Notes: generated by a model from the letters alone, not told the origin. A stretch of 20,558 nt of DNA from Candidatus Falkowiibacteriota bacterium (GCA_903920975.1 CAIXNZ010000051.1:1-20558), one strand, 5' to 3'. Shown: positions 5,768 to 13,396, numbered from the stretch's first letter. Translations and numbers: made by a program.

Positions 5768-6394
5768 TTATGCTACTTTACGGAAAGCAAGAAAACGCCA
5801 ATGCTCAGTCCATTTGTTATCATCACCGATCCAACTGAAGCTGAGCGCGCGTTCGTCACCTAAATGTTCGCAGAGTATTGGGTAGTTATGACCGCCATCT
5901 TCACCGACCAAGACCGAGCTGAGTGCTATGATTGGAAACTCCAGCTGAACATCGGGGTTGGCCGCGCCAAAAGCGAGCAAATGCTCAATTTTTGCTGGCT
6001 CAAGTCCCAAGGAGTTCATGTAGTTTAGCACCTTTCTGTTTGTAATATCCTGCAGATTCATATGAACCAGCACCAACTCTACTTCGAGCTGACCAGTGCC
6101 CGCAATCTGAAAATGCTCGTCAATCATTTTTTCACTCACAAAGTTGTAATTGCCTTCCTCGATCATCTCGGCCAGCGACTTGCCATAGTCCACGATGACT
6201 TTGTAGGGCAAGGTGAATCTTTTCTTTTTGGACATGATAAGTTCAGCGATTTGTTTGACCAGGTCACTGTTTGAGAGCAGACGGCTAATGTCCCTATCGT
6301 CGCCACCGTGAGCCAGTACGGCATCAATGATGTTTTTAAGGATCTGAAATCCGCTGCCAAAACCCTTCAGAAACGCGCTACCTTTCTTAGCCAC
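5768..6394 (-). CDS. Hypothetical protein, strongly signalled single-gene unit
   Basis: The 208-residue soluble protein has no signal peptide or membrane helix. It begins MAKKGSAFLKGFGSGFQILK, has a helical N-terminal half with TLPYKVIVDYGKSLAEMIEE, and ends in a beta-rich part with EFPIIALSSVLVGEDGGHNY and WRFLAFRKVA. From memory it resembles an uncharacterised family present in several copies in Parcubacteria genomes; no function is known to me. It differs from its neighbours. It starts with GTG behind a perfect AGGAGG five bases away, has a near-consensus promoter, and by eye is richer in G and C. It is isolated by terminators and opposite-strand neighbours. A short hairpin (TCTGC/GCAGA, loop TATCTC) lies in the leader. 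High constitutive expression is likely from these signals; recent transfer is possible. Confidence 0.8.
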   Translation of the reverse strand: MAKKGSAFLKGFGSGFQILKNIIDAVLAHGGDDRDISRLLSNSDLVKQIAELIMSKKKRFTLPYKVIVDYGKSLAEMIEEGNYNFVSEKMIDEHFQIAGTGQLEVELVLVHMNLQDITNRKVLNYMNSLGLEPAKIEHLLAFGAANPDVQLEFPIIALSSVLVGEDGGHNYPILCEHLGDERALSFSWIGDDNKWTEHWRFLAFRKVA

Positions 6395-6471
6395 GAAATC
6401 CTCCTTATCACTGTGGGTTTGCTCCTTATCTGCGAGATAGCAGACCTAGAGCTTACCAATTTTATAACCTA

Positions 6472-6500
6472 ACTATAGCATATTTTTCAGGTTTTGTCAA
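6472..6500 (-). promoter_or_regulatory. Near-consensus promoter
   Basis: On the minus strand TTGACA (TGTCAA at 6495-6500) and TATAGT (ACTATA at 6472-6477) are exactly 17 bp apart, with TGC just before the -10. Transcription would begin near 6465, giving a leader of about 70 bases to the GTG start at 6394. Confidence 0.85.
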
Positions 6501-6599
6501 CTATTAATGTGAATTATTTAGCTAATTTAAGCCTCTTTCTGCTTCAAAATTACTTAAACAGATTTGTATAATTTGTAAAAAATTAGTATATTAGTATTT

Positions 6600-7235
6600 A
6601 TGTCATTTCAAGCAACCCACTTAAAATTTGCTCTTGATGTAAAAGATATTGTCAAAGCCAAAGATTTAACTCTTTATTTTTCAGGTACTTTATATCCAGA
6701 CTCTCGCTACCTGACTAAATTAGATAGAAAGATTACTCATACCAGACTTGAGCCCAAAGAAATTCCCAATTTATCTGATGATTTTGTTAAAGGCTGGCAA
6801 GTGCATTTATGGTATGACAAGTTAGCCCTACCCTATCTTGATCTAATTGGCCTGGGAAAAAAATTTGATCCAAATCTTGATCACAAAAATTTTGAGGTCT
6901 GGACAAAAGTTACGGCTGTTAAACTGATTGAAGACTTTTATTATTGGCAACATAATCCTTGGGTAAAAATTTTACCCTATATGCAATTTACCAAAAATCC
7001 CCACAATAAAGACATTAATATATTAAAAAGTTGGTATAATTATTTTGCCAGCTTTTATGCCCTAACACCAAATTTTTCTGACTATACCATACAAGGCAAA
7101 TTTATGAATATTCCCGGCAACTTAGTAAATGAAACTCAGCAAAATGCCGAAAAAATATTATTAGACAAGGCCAAATCAAAAAAAGCCCAAGAAATCATGG
7201 GCTTGGTTAAAAAGGAATTTAAAAAATTAATATAA
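6600..7235 (+). CDS. Hypothetical protein, possible metal-dependent hydrolase
   Basis: The 211-residue protein has no signal peptide or membrane helix and a Lys-rich C-terminal helix. Its N-terminus MSFQATHLKF, followed by YFSGTLYPDSRY (about 26-37), KITHTRL (about 45-51) and WQVHLWYDKL (66-75), places His7, Asp34, His47, His69 and Asp73 in an order resembling the metal ligands of zinc-dependent phospholipase C or HD-type proteins. That similarity is by eye only and could be coincidence. It is followed after four bases by the CYTH gene, so the two are one operon. The start is the ATG at 6600, about 27 bases after a TATAAT (6567-6572), with no Shine-Dalgarno. Confidence 0.7.
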   Translation: MSFQATHLKFALDVKDIVKAKDLTLYFSGTLYPDSRYLTKLDRKITHTRLEPKEIPNLSDDFVKGWQVHLWYDKLALPYLDLIGLGKKFDPNLDHKNFEVWTKVTAVKLIEDFYYWQHNPWVKILPYMQFTKNPHNKDINILKSWYNYFASFYALTPNFSDYTIQGKFMNIPGNLVNETQQNAEKILLDKAKSKKAQEIMGLVKKEFKKLI

Positions 7236-7239
7236 GGTT

Positions 7240-7815
7240 ATGAATATAGAGTACGAAGCAACTTTTACTCAAATAGACAAAGAAGAAATCCGAGAACGCC
7301 TGAAAAAATCTGACGCCAAATTAATTCGGCCTGAATTTTTAATGAAAAGAGTGCCTTTTTCTCCGCCCAAAGATATTGGCAATGCTTGGCTGCGCGTACG
7401 CGATGAGGGCGACAAAATCACCATGTCCTTGAAAATGATTACTGGCAATAAAATTACCGATCAAAAAGAATGGCAGATAGAAATTAATAATTTTGACGAA
7501 GGCTGTAAATTACTTGAAGCTCTGGGTGCCAAAAAAAAATCATATCAAGAAAGTTTACGCGAGATCTGGCACTTGGATGATACGGAAATTTGCATTGATA
7601 CCTGGCCGGGTTTAAAACCGCTTGTGGAAATTGAGGGAAAGAATGAAAAAGATGTGGAAAGTGTTGCCAAAAAATTGGGATTTAATTGGCAAGATGCTCT
7701 TTTTTGCGCCGCAGACAAAGTTTATGAACAGGAATTAGGAATCCCCAAAGATGTTATTGATAATCAAACGTCTGAAATAACATTTAAAAATCCGCCAAAA
7801 CCTTTTAAGAAATAA
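7240..7815 (+). CDS. CYTH domain protein (class IV adenylyl cyclase/triphosphatase-like)
   Basis: This 191-residue protein shows the CYTH triphosphate-tunnel layout. It opens with NIEYEATF, has the strand pair WLRVRDEGDKITMSLKMITG, then KEWQIEINNFDEGCKLLEAL, an EIWHLDDTEICIDTWPGL strand and LVEIEGKNEKDVESVAKKLG. CYTH enzymes bind a nucleotide triphosphate or polyphosphate inside a beta-barrel with divalent metal; known members include CyaB-type cyclases, thiamine triphosphatase and inorganic triphosphatases. The usual N-terminal ExExK motif reads E4-Y-E6-A-T8, so the lysine is replaced by threonine. The Arg and Lys residues of the inner strands are kept. The reaction cannot be chosen from sequence. 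It is the second gene of the operon with the 6600-7235 gene. Confidence 0.85.
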   Translation: MNIEYEATFTQIDKEEIRERLKKSDAKLIRPEFLMKRVPFSPPKDIGNAWLRVRDEGDKITMSLKMITGNKITDQKEWQIEINNFDEGCKLLEALGAKKKSYQESLREIWHLDDTEICIDTWPGLKPLVEIEGKNEKDVESVAKKLGFNWQDALFCAADKVYEQELGIPKDVIDNQTSEITFKNPPKPFKK

Positions 7816-7831
7816 AAAATGGCATTTGCAT

Positions 7832-7862
7832 ATGTCATGGTGAGGCTCTCGAACCATGGCAT
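7832..7862 (+). repeat. Palindromic hairpin with loop GAGGCTCTCGA
   Basis: ATG-T-CATGGT (7832-7841) pairs with ACCATG-G-CAT (7853-7862), with one T-G wobble, around loop GAGGCTCTCGA (7842-7852). The loop is the inverted near-copy (10 of 11 bases) of the loop in the next hairpin. Confidence 0.75.
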
Positions 7863-7863
7863 A

Positions 7864-7904
7864 AAAAAATGTCGCACTTCGAGAACCTCAGTGTGACATT
7901 TTTT
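7864..7904. terminator. Bidirectional terminator between CYTH and rnc
   Basis: AAAAAATGTCGCACT pairs with AGTGTGACATTTTTT with one wobble, and there are T-runs on both strands. It separates the convergent CYTH and RNase III genes. The loop on the minus strand reads GAGGTTCTCGA. Confidence 0.85.
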
Positions 7905-7917
7905 ATTTGTGATTATT

Positions 7918-8610
7918 TTATTCCCAATTTTTTACTTTTAACGCTTCAGCTGCCGCGGCCACTTGAGCCTCTTGTTTACTGGCTCCCTCGCCCTTGGCCA
8001 CCAGTTCTTTTTTTAAAAAAACTCCGATGACAAAGTGCTTGGCATGATCTGGCCCTGATTCTTCCAACACTTTATAAGAAGGCGTGATGCCGACTTTTTC
8101 CTGGGTAATCTCTTGAAAACTACTTTTGGGGTCCTGATAAAGTTTGTGTTTTAAAATATCCGGCAGTTTGACAATGACTTGGGCCATAATCATTTTTTTG
8201 GCCGCCTCATAATCCTTGTCTAAATAAATCGCGCCTATTACTGCTTCCATGGCATTGGCTAAAATTATCTGACGAGCTTTGGAATTTACATCCTTGGCTT
8301 CGCCCTTGCTTAAATATAAATAATCTTCAATCCCCAATTCACTGGCAATTTCCGCCAGCATTTTGGCATTAACTAAAGCCGCGCGCCAGTTAGTCAGTTC
8401 ACCTTCTGGATTAGGATAATTTTTATATAAATATTCAGTGACAACTAATTCCAGGACAGCGTCTCCCAAAAATTCCAAGCGCTCATTATGCGGCAATTCA
8501 AATTCCGGATGTTCATTTAAATATGAACGATGAACAACAGCCTGCTTTAATAAATCCTTATTGGCAAATTTAGTTTTTAATTTTTTTTCCAACTTGGAAA
8601 AATCTTTCAT
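7918..8610 (-). CDS. rnc: Ribonuclease III
   Basis: This 230-residue protein has the usual size and two domains. The RNase III catalytic domain (about 1-150) contains the signature HNERLEFLGD (41-50), with Glu46 and Asp50 at the metal site, and NAMEAVIGAIYLD, whose Glu completes it. The double-stranded RNA-binding domain (about 157-228) runs from DPKSSFQEITQEK to GEGASKQEAQVAAAAEALK. It cuts double-stranded RNA as a dimer, releasing 16S and 23S precursors from the rRNA transcript. The ATG is five bases after the nusB stop, so the two are co-transcribed. Together with rpmF this is a ribosome-production unit. Confidence 0.97.
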   Translation of the reverse strand: MKDFSKLEKKLKTKFANKDLLKQAVVHRSYLNEHPEFELPHNERLEFLGDAVLELVVTEYLYKNYPNPEGELTNWRAALVNAKMLAEIASELGIEDYLYLSKGEAKDVNSKARQIILANAMEAVIGAIYLDKDYEAAKKMIMAQVIVKLPDILKHKLYQDPKSSFQEITQEKVGITPSYKVLEESGPDHAKHFVIGVFLKKELVAKGEGASKQEAQVAAAAEALKVKNWE

Positions 8611-8615
8611 ATTTT

Positions 8616-9050
8616 TTATTCTTTAATCTGTCCCTTGGCTTCCATTTCTTTATATATCGCTCCTAACACACCATTAACAAATTTGCCTGAAGATTCACCG
8701 CCAAAGGCTTTTGCTACTTCAATTGCTTCATTGATTGCCACCTTGGAGGGAATTTCCGGATCCATTTTTAATTCATAAATGCCAATTCGTAAAATATTGC
8801 GATCCACAACAGTAATTTGTTCGAGCGGCCATTCAGTCGCGTATTTCTTTATAAGTTCATCAATCTCATTGATATTTTTTACAACCCCTTCTACTAGATG
8901 CTGGGCAAAATCCTTATCGTCAAAGCCAGGCGCAAATTCTCCTAAATTATAAGTCAAAAGGCCATTTAGGTCTTTTTCTTTTTGGCCGTTAAAATCCCAT
9001 TCGTACAAAGTTTGCATGGCTAAGGTGCGGGAAAGATGGCGATTGGACAT
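8616..9050 (-). CDS. nusB: Transcription antitermination factor NusB
   Basis: I start at ATG 9050, giving 144 residues beginning MSNRHLSRTLAMQTLYEWDF, the usual NusB opening. An in-frame GTG at 9068 would add six residues with no family support. Family features are the R-x-L-A-MQ-x-L-YEWDF helix, an acidic middle, DRNILRIGIYEL and the C-terminal P-SKVAINEAIEVAKAFGGESSGKFVNGVLG. NusB binds boxA RNA with S10 (NusE) in the rRNA antitermination complex. The gene sits between rpmF and rnc, an order seen in other bacteria in part. The 86-bp gap from rpmF contains the ACGAAAT repeats. Confidence 0.95.
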   Translation of the reverse strand: MSNRHLSRTLAMQTLYEWDFNGQKEKDLNGLLTYNLGEFAPGFDDKDFAQHLVEGVVKNINEIDELIKKYATEWPLEQITVVDRNILRIGIYELKMDPEIPSKVAINEAIEVAKAFGGESSGKFVNGVLGAIYKEMEAKGQIKE

Positions 9051-9064
9051 ATTGGATTGATTAA

Positions 9065-9104
9065 ACACGAAATCTTTTTCACGAAACTCACAAAAATTTC
9101 GTGT
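9065..9104. repeat. Intergenic ACACGAAAT inverted and direct repeats
   Basis: ACACGAAAT (9065-9073) and ATTTCGTGT (9096-9104) form a 9-bp inverted repeat with a 22-base loop, and CACGAAA recurs inside the loop (9080-9086). The 10-mer ACACGAAATC also occurs at 4951-4960 between the tRNAs. In the rpmF-nusB mRNA this forms a hairpin just before nusB and overlaps its possible GTG start. Confidence 0.65.
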
Positions 9105-9136
9105 ATTTTAGTGTTAATATTTAGTGGTTCAAAATA

Positions 9137-9379
9137 CTATTTACCCTGTTTTTCAGCGGCTTGGGCTTTTTGCTTTTTTGACTTCTTTTCCTCTTTTTTG
9201 TCCAACTTGGATTTTAAATATTCTTTGCCCTTATATGTACCGCAAAATGGACAGACGCGATGAGGCAAAATCTGCTTGCTACATTTTGGACAAGTGGAAG
9301 TTCTTGTAGCTGCAATCGCAAAATGAGCCGCTCTGCGCCTTTTGGAACTGCTGGGTCGTCTTTTTGGTGGGACTGACAT
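9137..9379 (-). CDS. rpmF: 50S ribosomal protein bL32
   Basis: The protein begins MSVPPKRRPSSSKRRRAAHF, the characteristic bL32 N-terminus. It continues to a zinc ribbon made by Cys30-x2-Cys33 and Cys43-x2-Cys46 (CPKC...CPFC). At 80 residues it is longer than the usual 55-60, because of a Lys/Glu/Gln-rich tail after GTYKGKEYL. bL32 is a late-assembling large-subunit protein; the four-cysteine form is the zinc-binding version. The gene has its own promoter at 9423-9450, directly behind the gyrA stop, and is followed by nusB and rnc. The leader just before the ATG is a near-tandem array of AGAATTA units (9384-9409 on plus). Confidence 0.96.
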   Translation of the reverse strand: MSVPPKRRPSSSKRRRAAHFAIAATRTSTCPKCSKQILPHRVCPFCGTYKGKEYLKSKLDKKEEKKSKKQKAQAAEKQGK

Positions 9380-9422
9380 ATTAGAATTAAGAATTAAGAA
9401 TTAAGAACTAATTAGAAATTTA

Positions 9423-9450
9423 ATTATATATTATTTTCAAAAATTGTCAA
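9423..9450 (-). promoter_or_regulatory. Promoter of rpmF-nusB-rnc
   Basis: On the minus strand TTGACA (9445-9450) is followed after 16 bp by TATAAT (9423-9428). The -35 begins only eight bases after the gyrA stop, with no terminator between, so read-through from gyrA can add to this promoter. Confidence 0.8.
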
Positions 9451-9458
9451 TAATAATT

Positions 9459-11993
9459 TTATACAAGTGTAATACTGGCCACTCTATCACCCTTTTCTTT
9501 AAAGCTCATTAGTCGCACGCCTTGAGTAGCGCGTCCCAAATGACTAACGCTCTTTAATGGCAGTCGAATCACCTGGCCTTTTTCAGAAATAATAATCATG
9601 TCGCGGTCCAAGTCTTTATTATTAATCAAGCGCGCGCCAATAATTTTGCCTGTCTTTTCATTTATCTTGGCTGTCTTAATGCCAGTGCCGCCGCGGCTTT
9701 GTAATCTATAAGAATTTAAACCAGATCTTTTGCCATAACCATTTTTCATGACAATTAATAAATCTAAATTTACGTCCTTTATGCCTTTTTCATTGATATC
9801 CATGCGCACCACAAAGTCACTGCCTTTTAATCTGATGCCACGCACACCTGCCGCTGATCTGCCCATTGGCCTGACATCTTTTTCCCGAAAACGCACGGAC
9901 ATGCCATCATTGGTCACTAAAATAACTTCGTCAACGCCATTTGAAGGTTTGGCATAAAGCAAAATGTCGCCTGATTTCAATTTAATGGCGATTAAACCGC
10001 TTTTTCTGACCTTAGTGATCTCCGTAATATCTACTTTTTTAATCAAGCCCTTTTTGGTCACCAGAACCAGAAATTTATAACCGGTTAAGTCTGCTAAATC
10101 TAAAACAGAGGTAACATTTTCATGCGGCGCTAATTGCAGAAAATTAACCAGCGCTTGACCCTTGGCAGTTCTGGCCGCTTGCGGAACTTCAAAAGCTTTT
10201 AATTGGAAGACGCGGCCACTGGTGGTAAAGAATAATAAGTCGGCATGAGTATTAGTGGTGAAAAAATGTTCCACTATATCTTCTTCTTTAGTAGTCAATC
10301 CCATTACGCCCTTGCCGCCGCGCGCTTGTGTCTTAAATGTTTCTGGCGGCATGCGCTTAATATAGCCATCGCGAGTCACCACGACTATTGTCGGTTCATT
10401 GGGAATCAAATCTTTAACTGAGAATTCGCCAACTGGTGATTTCACGATTTCAGTTCTGCGTTCATCGCCATACTTTTCTTTAAGGCCCGCCAAATCTTTT
10501 TTAATCATATTTAATATCTTGGTTCTTGATTTCAAAATACCTTCCAGCTCATCAATCAATTTCTTAATTTCTTTTAATTCATCAATCAATTTTTGCCTTT
10601 CTAAATTGGCTAATTGCTGTAAGCGCATTTCCAAAATGGCAGTGGCCTGAATTTCAGTAAATTTAAATTTTTTCATCAAATTTACTTTGGCTTCATCTTT
10701 ATCTTTTGATTTTTTGATTATGGAAATGACCGCATCAATATTATTTAAGGCTTTAACCAATCCTTCCAAAATATGAGCGCGCTCCTTGGCTTTTCTTAAT
10801 TCAAACGCGGTCCTGCGCGTAATCACCACCTCACGATGTTTGACATATTCCTCCAAAATCATTTTTAGAGTTAGAACTCTGGGTTGCAAACCGTCAATTA
10901 AAGCCAGGGCATTAACATGAAAAGTGTCTTGCAATGAAGTCAGCTTATATAATTGATTTAAAATTTTCTTGGGATAAGAATCTTTTTTTAATTCAATGAC
11001 AATTCTCACGCCTTCTTTAGAAGATTCGTCGCGCAAGTCTTTAATGTCTTTTATTTTTTTATCGCGCACTAATTCCGCAATCTTTTCAATTAATTCCGCC
11101 TTGTTAACACGATAAGGTATTTCCGAAACAATAATTTTAAATTTACCGCTTTTATCTTCAATAATTTCAGCTTTGGCGCGCATGACAATCGCGCCTTTGC
11201 CTGTCGCGTAAGCGCGCTGAATCTCTTTTATGTCATAAATAATGCCGCCAGTTGGAAAATCCGGGCCCTTTATATACTTCATCAAATCTTCAACATTGGC
11301 CTTGGGATTATCAATCAAATATGTAATGCCATCGCATAATTCTGTTAAATTATGAGGCGGAATATCTGTCGCCATACCCACGGCAATGCCCATAGTGCCG
11401 TTTAAAAGCAGGTTGGGTAATTTGGCGGGCAAAACCAGGGGTTCATTATGTGAACCGTCAAAATTGGGCACAAAATTAACAGTGTCTTTCTCAATATCCA
11501 AAAGCATTTCCTCGGCAATACCCTTTAATTTGGCTTCTGTATAACGATAAGCAGCTGCCCTATCGCCATCCATGGAACCAAAGTTGCCTTGGCCCCAGAC
11601 TAAAGGATAACGCATAGAAAAATCCTGAGCCATTCTGACCATGGATTCATAGACCGAGGAATCACCGTGCGGATGATATTTACCCAACACTTCACCGACA
11701 ATGGTCGCTGATTTTCTAAATTTGGCAGATGGCTTGAGGCCAACATCCCACATGGCATATAAAATTCTGCGGTGAACCGGCTTTAAGCCATCGCGTACAT
11801 CTGGCAAGGCGCGAGCCACAATAACTGACATAGCATAATCCAAATATGACTCTTGCATTTCATCAACAAGAGATCTTTCTTCAATATGTACATTTGCCAC
11901 GGCTGGCGCATCGGCGTTCACAGCCAAATTTTGGCTGACATTTTTTTTGCCTGAGATTTTCTTTATTCTTTTTGCGCTTTTCTTAGCTGACAT
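9459..11993 (-). CDS. gyrA: DNA gyrase subunit A
   Basis: This 844-residue protein is full length. After a Lys/Ala-rich extension of about 35 residues, the breakage-reunion domain (about 40-500) starts at EERSLVDEMQESYLDYAMSV and contains the catalytic Tyr151 in RYTE. The quinolone-binding positions are Ser112 and Glu116 (HPHGDSSVYES), both the usual drug-sensitive type of residue. The beta-pinwheel C-terminal domain (about 510-840) carries a GyrA-box variant, QARGGKG near residue 555 instead of QRRGGKG. This box separates gyrase from topoisomerase IV subunit ParC, so GyrA is preferred. With GyrB (not in the window) it introduces negative supercoils using ATP. The gene is last of a tight operon, 7 bp after the membrane-protein gene. 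Confidence 0.96.
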   Translation of the reverse strand: MSAKKSAKRIKKISGKKNVSQNLAVNADAPAVANVHIEERSLVDEMQESYLDYAMSVIVARALPDVRDGLKPVHRRILYAMWDVGLKPSAKFRKSATIVGEVLGKYHPHGDSSVYESMVRMAQDFSMRYPLVWGQGNFGSMDGDRAAAYRYTEAKLKGIAEEMLLDIEKDTVNFVPNFDGSHNEPLVLPAKLPNLLLNGTMGIAVGMATDIPPHNLTELCDGITYLIDNPKANVEDLMKYIKGPDFPTGGIIYDIKEIQRAYATGKGAIVMRAKAEIIEDKSGKFKIIVSEIPYRVNKAELIEKIAELVRDKKIKDIKDLRDESSKEGVRIVIELKKDSYPKKILNQLYKLTSLQDTFHVNALALIDGLQPRVLTLKMILEEYVKHREVVITRRTAFELRKAKERAHILEGLVKALNNIDAVISIIKKSKDKDEAKVNLMKKFKFTEIQATAILEMRLQQLANLERQKLIDELKEIKKLIDELEGILKSRTKILNMIKKDLAGLKEKYGDERRTEIVKSPVGEFSVKDLIPNEPTIVVVTRDGYIKRMPPETFKTQARGGKGVMGLTTKEEDIVEHFFTTNTHADLLFFTTSGRVFQLKAFEVPQAARTAKGQALVNFLQLAPHENVTSVLDLADLTGYKFLVLVTKKGLIKKVDITEITKVRKSGLIAIKLKSGDILLYAKPSNGVDEVILVTNDGMSVRFREKDVRPMGRSAAGVRGIRLKGSDFVVRMDINEKGIKDVNLDLLIVMKNGYGKRSGLNSYRLQSRGGTGIKTAKINEKTGKIIGARLINNKDLDRDMIIISEKGQVIRLPLKSVSHLGRATQGVRLMSFKEKGDRVASITLV

Positions 11994-12000
11994 ATTATAT

Positions 12001-12603
12001 CTATTGATTAGTATTTAAATTTAAATTAGAATCTTGCAACTGCTCTTTTAGCTTATTGGTTACTTCATTTTTTAATTGTTCGGAAACAATTATACTTTTA
12101 GCCGCAGCGGTAAAATCTGTAATTTGTTTTTTCTGATTATCAATAATTATGCCGATTTTATTAACTCCGCTTTGTATTTCGCCAAAAATTGCTGATAGTC
12201 CTTCATCTTTATTAGGCTCTTGGACGCTCTGACCCAGGGAATTTTTTACGCTGATTATCCAAAAAAAGAGTATAACGCACATTATACAACCTATGGCAGC
12301 ATACATTAAAACTGTTTTTTGCCACGTATTCAAATCTTTGTCCACCTTTACTGGCATTATTTCATCTGACTCTTGCGGAACTAATTCCTCCATTTCAATT
12401 TGCGGTTCAACTGGTTCTTCTGGTTCCTCTGCTTCTTGTGGTTCAATTATTGTCGCGAGCAAGGGCGCTATTTCTTGCGCCAAATCAATTTTTTGGCCAT
12501 AAACATTTTCCGGCATTTCTGCCAAATGTTTTAAGGCTTTGCGTTTTCTTTTAGCTGGTTTTTTTCTAGCCACTATTTTTTTCTTTGTTTTCTTTTTAGC
12601 CAT
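12001..12603 (-). CDS. Single-pass membrane protein of unknown function
   Basis: The 200-residue protein has three parts. Residues 1-26 are extremely basic (MAKKKTKKKIVARKKPAKRK...). Residues 54-82 are Glu/Pro-rich (EPQEAEEPEEPVEPQIEMEE). One transmembrane helix spans about 96-118 (KTVLMYAAIGCIMCVILFFW). The outer part (about 119-200) is polar and predicted helical (FGEIQSGVNKIGIIIDNQKK...), possibly a short coiled coil. The charge pattern puts the N-terminus in the cytoplasm. The basic tail could bind nucleic acid, but this is only inferred. It lies between the MBL gene (3 bp away) and gyrA (7 bp away), so it is translated from the same mRNA as gyrase. I do not recognise a named family. Confidence 0.8.
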   Translation of the reverse strand: MAKKKTKKKIVARKKPAKRKRKALKHLAEMPENVYGQKIDLAQEIAPLLATIIEPQEAEEPEEPVEPQIEMEELVPQESDEIMPVKVDKDLNTWQKTVLMYAAIGCIMCVILFFWIISVKNSLGQSVQEPNKDEGLSAIFGEIQSGVNKIGIIIDNQKKQITDFTAAAKSIIVSEQLKNEVTNKLKEQLQDSNLNLNTNQ

Positions 12604-12606
12604 AAA

Positions 12607-13245
12607 TTAAGAAACATTTAAAAGAATTACTTTGGTCTCTTCTTGCGGCAAATCTTTTTTGCTAATTTTTAACTTATCCATTTTTTCGGGATTAGTTGCT
12701 CCAAATTCTTTTAAAAACTTTTCCACGCCTTCAAGTTTGGCATTATTATGCGGAATTTTATAATGCATGGGGATAACAATGCGCGGCTGTAATTGACTGA
12801 CAATTTTAGCGGCTTGCTCGCCATCAATCGTATGGATTCCTCCGACTGGAATTAATAAAATATCTACACCCTCAAGCATTTCCAGTTGTTCAGTATTTAA
12901 ACTATCTTGGCCAAAATCAGACAAATGGGCGATTTTGATACCATCGATTTCAATTAAATATATGGTAATTTTCCCCCGCTCTGCGCCCTGTTTATCATCA
13001 TGAAAAGCCGGAATACCATAAACAAAAACATTTTTTACTTCATATTCGCCTGGGCCGTCAATTAAAAAAGGCGTACCTTTTATGGCGTCTTTATTATTAT
13101 GATCAGGATGGTCATGAGTAATTAAAAGCACTTCAGCATTGAATTTTGGCATTCTTAAACCAATATTATCAAAAGGATCAATTGCTACGGTAACCTCCTT
13201 GTCCTGGATTTTAAATGCTGATTGTCCTAGCCAAAAAATGGTCAT
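12607..13245 (-). CDS. MBL-fold metal-dependent hydrolase (UPF0173/YtkL-like)
   Basis: I start at ATG 13245, giving 212 residues beginning MTIFWLGQSAFKI, a standard opening of this subgroup. An upstream in-frame ATG (13278) would add 11 residues unlike the family. The metal site HDHPDH (His44, His46, Asp48, His49) is intact, followed by DGPGEYEVKNVFVYGIPAFHD, HLSDFG (His and Asp ligands), LLIPVGG and the final PMHYK His. Family members are small cytoplasmic hydrolases of unknown substrate, sometimes compared with the UlaG lactonase. It is first gene of the operon with a membrane protein and gyrA. Confidence 0.88.
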   Translation of the reverse strand: MTIFWLGQSAFKIQDKEVTVAIDPFDNIGLRMPKFNAEVLLITHDHPDHNNKDAIKGTPFLIDGPGEYEVKNVFVYGIPAFHDDKQGAERGKITIYLIEIDGIKIAHLSDFGQDSLNTEQLEMLEGVDILLIPVGGIHTIDGEQAAKIVSQLQPRIVIPMHYKIPHNNAKLEGVEKFLKEFGATNPEKMDKLKISKKDLPQEETKVILLNVS

Positions 13246-13273
13246 ATTTGAGTATTTAAGTATTAAATAATAA

Positions 13274-13294
13274 AACAAAGTTAATCACTTTGTT
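13274..13294. other. Leader hairpin of the MBL-gyrA operon
   Basis: AACAAAGT (13274-13281) pairs with ACTTTGTT (13287-13294) around a five-base loop. It lies a few bases downstream of the likely start of transcription, so it forms the very 5' end of the operon mRNA. It has no T-run; mRNA stabilisation is one possible role. Confidence 0.5.
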
Positions 13295-13300
13295 ACTAAC

Positions 13301-13309
13301 ATTTTAGCA
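13301..13309 (-). promoter_or_regulatory. Extended -10 promoter of the MBL-gyrA operon
   Basis: On the minus strand TGC is followed by TAAAAT (ATTTTA at 13301-13306 on plus). There is no good -35. It gives a leader of about 50 bases to ATG 13245. Confidence 0.55.
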
Positions 13310-13354
13310 TAAATACAGAAATAAATAAAGACCTAAAACATGCCGAAAAATATA

Positions 13355-13383
13355 AAACCAGCGGTTAAAAATCACGCTGGTTT
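13355..13383 (-). terminator. Terminator of the secreted-protein gene
   Basis: AAACCAGCG (13355-13363) pairs with CGCTGGTTT (13375-13383). On the minus strand the stem is followed by TATATTTTT. It lies 14 bases behind the stop codon at 13397. Confidence 0.75.
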
Positions 13384-13396
13384 ATATTTTAAACGA

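Noticed and set aside
9036..9309. Plus-strand frames opposite rpmF/nusB
   Set aside because: They are antisense shadows of the confidently identified ribosomal protein and NusB genes.
9459..11993. Topoisomerase IV subunit ParC instead of GyrA
   Set aside because: A recognisable GyrA box (QARGGKG) and a full-length C-terminal pinwheel favour gyrase.
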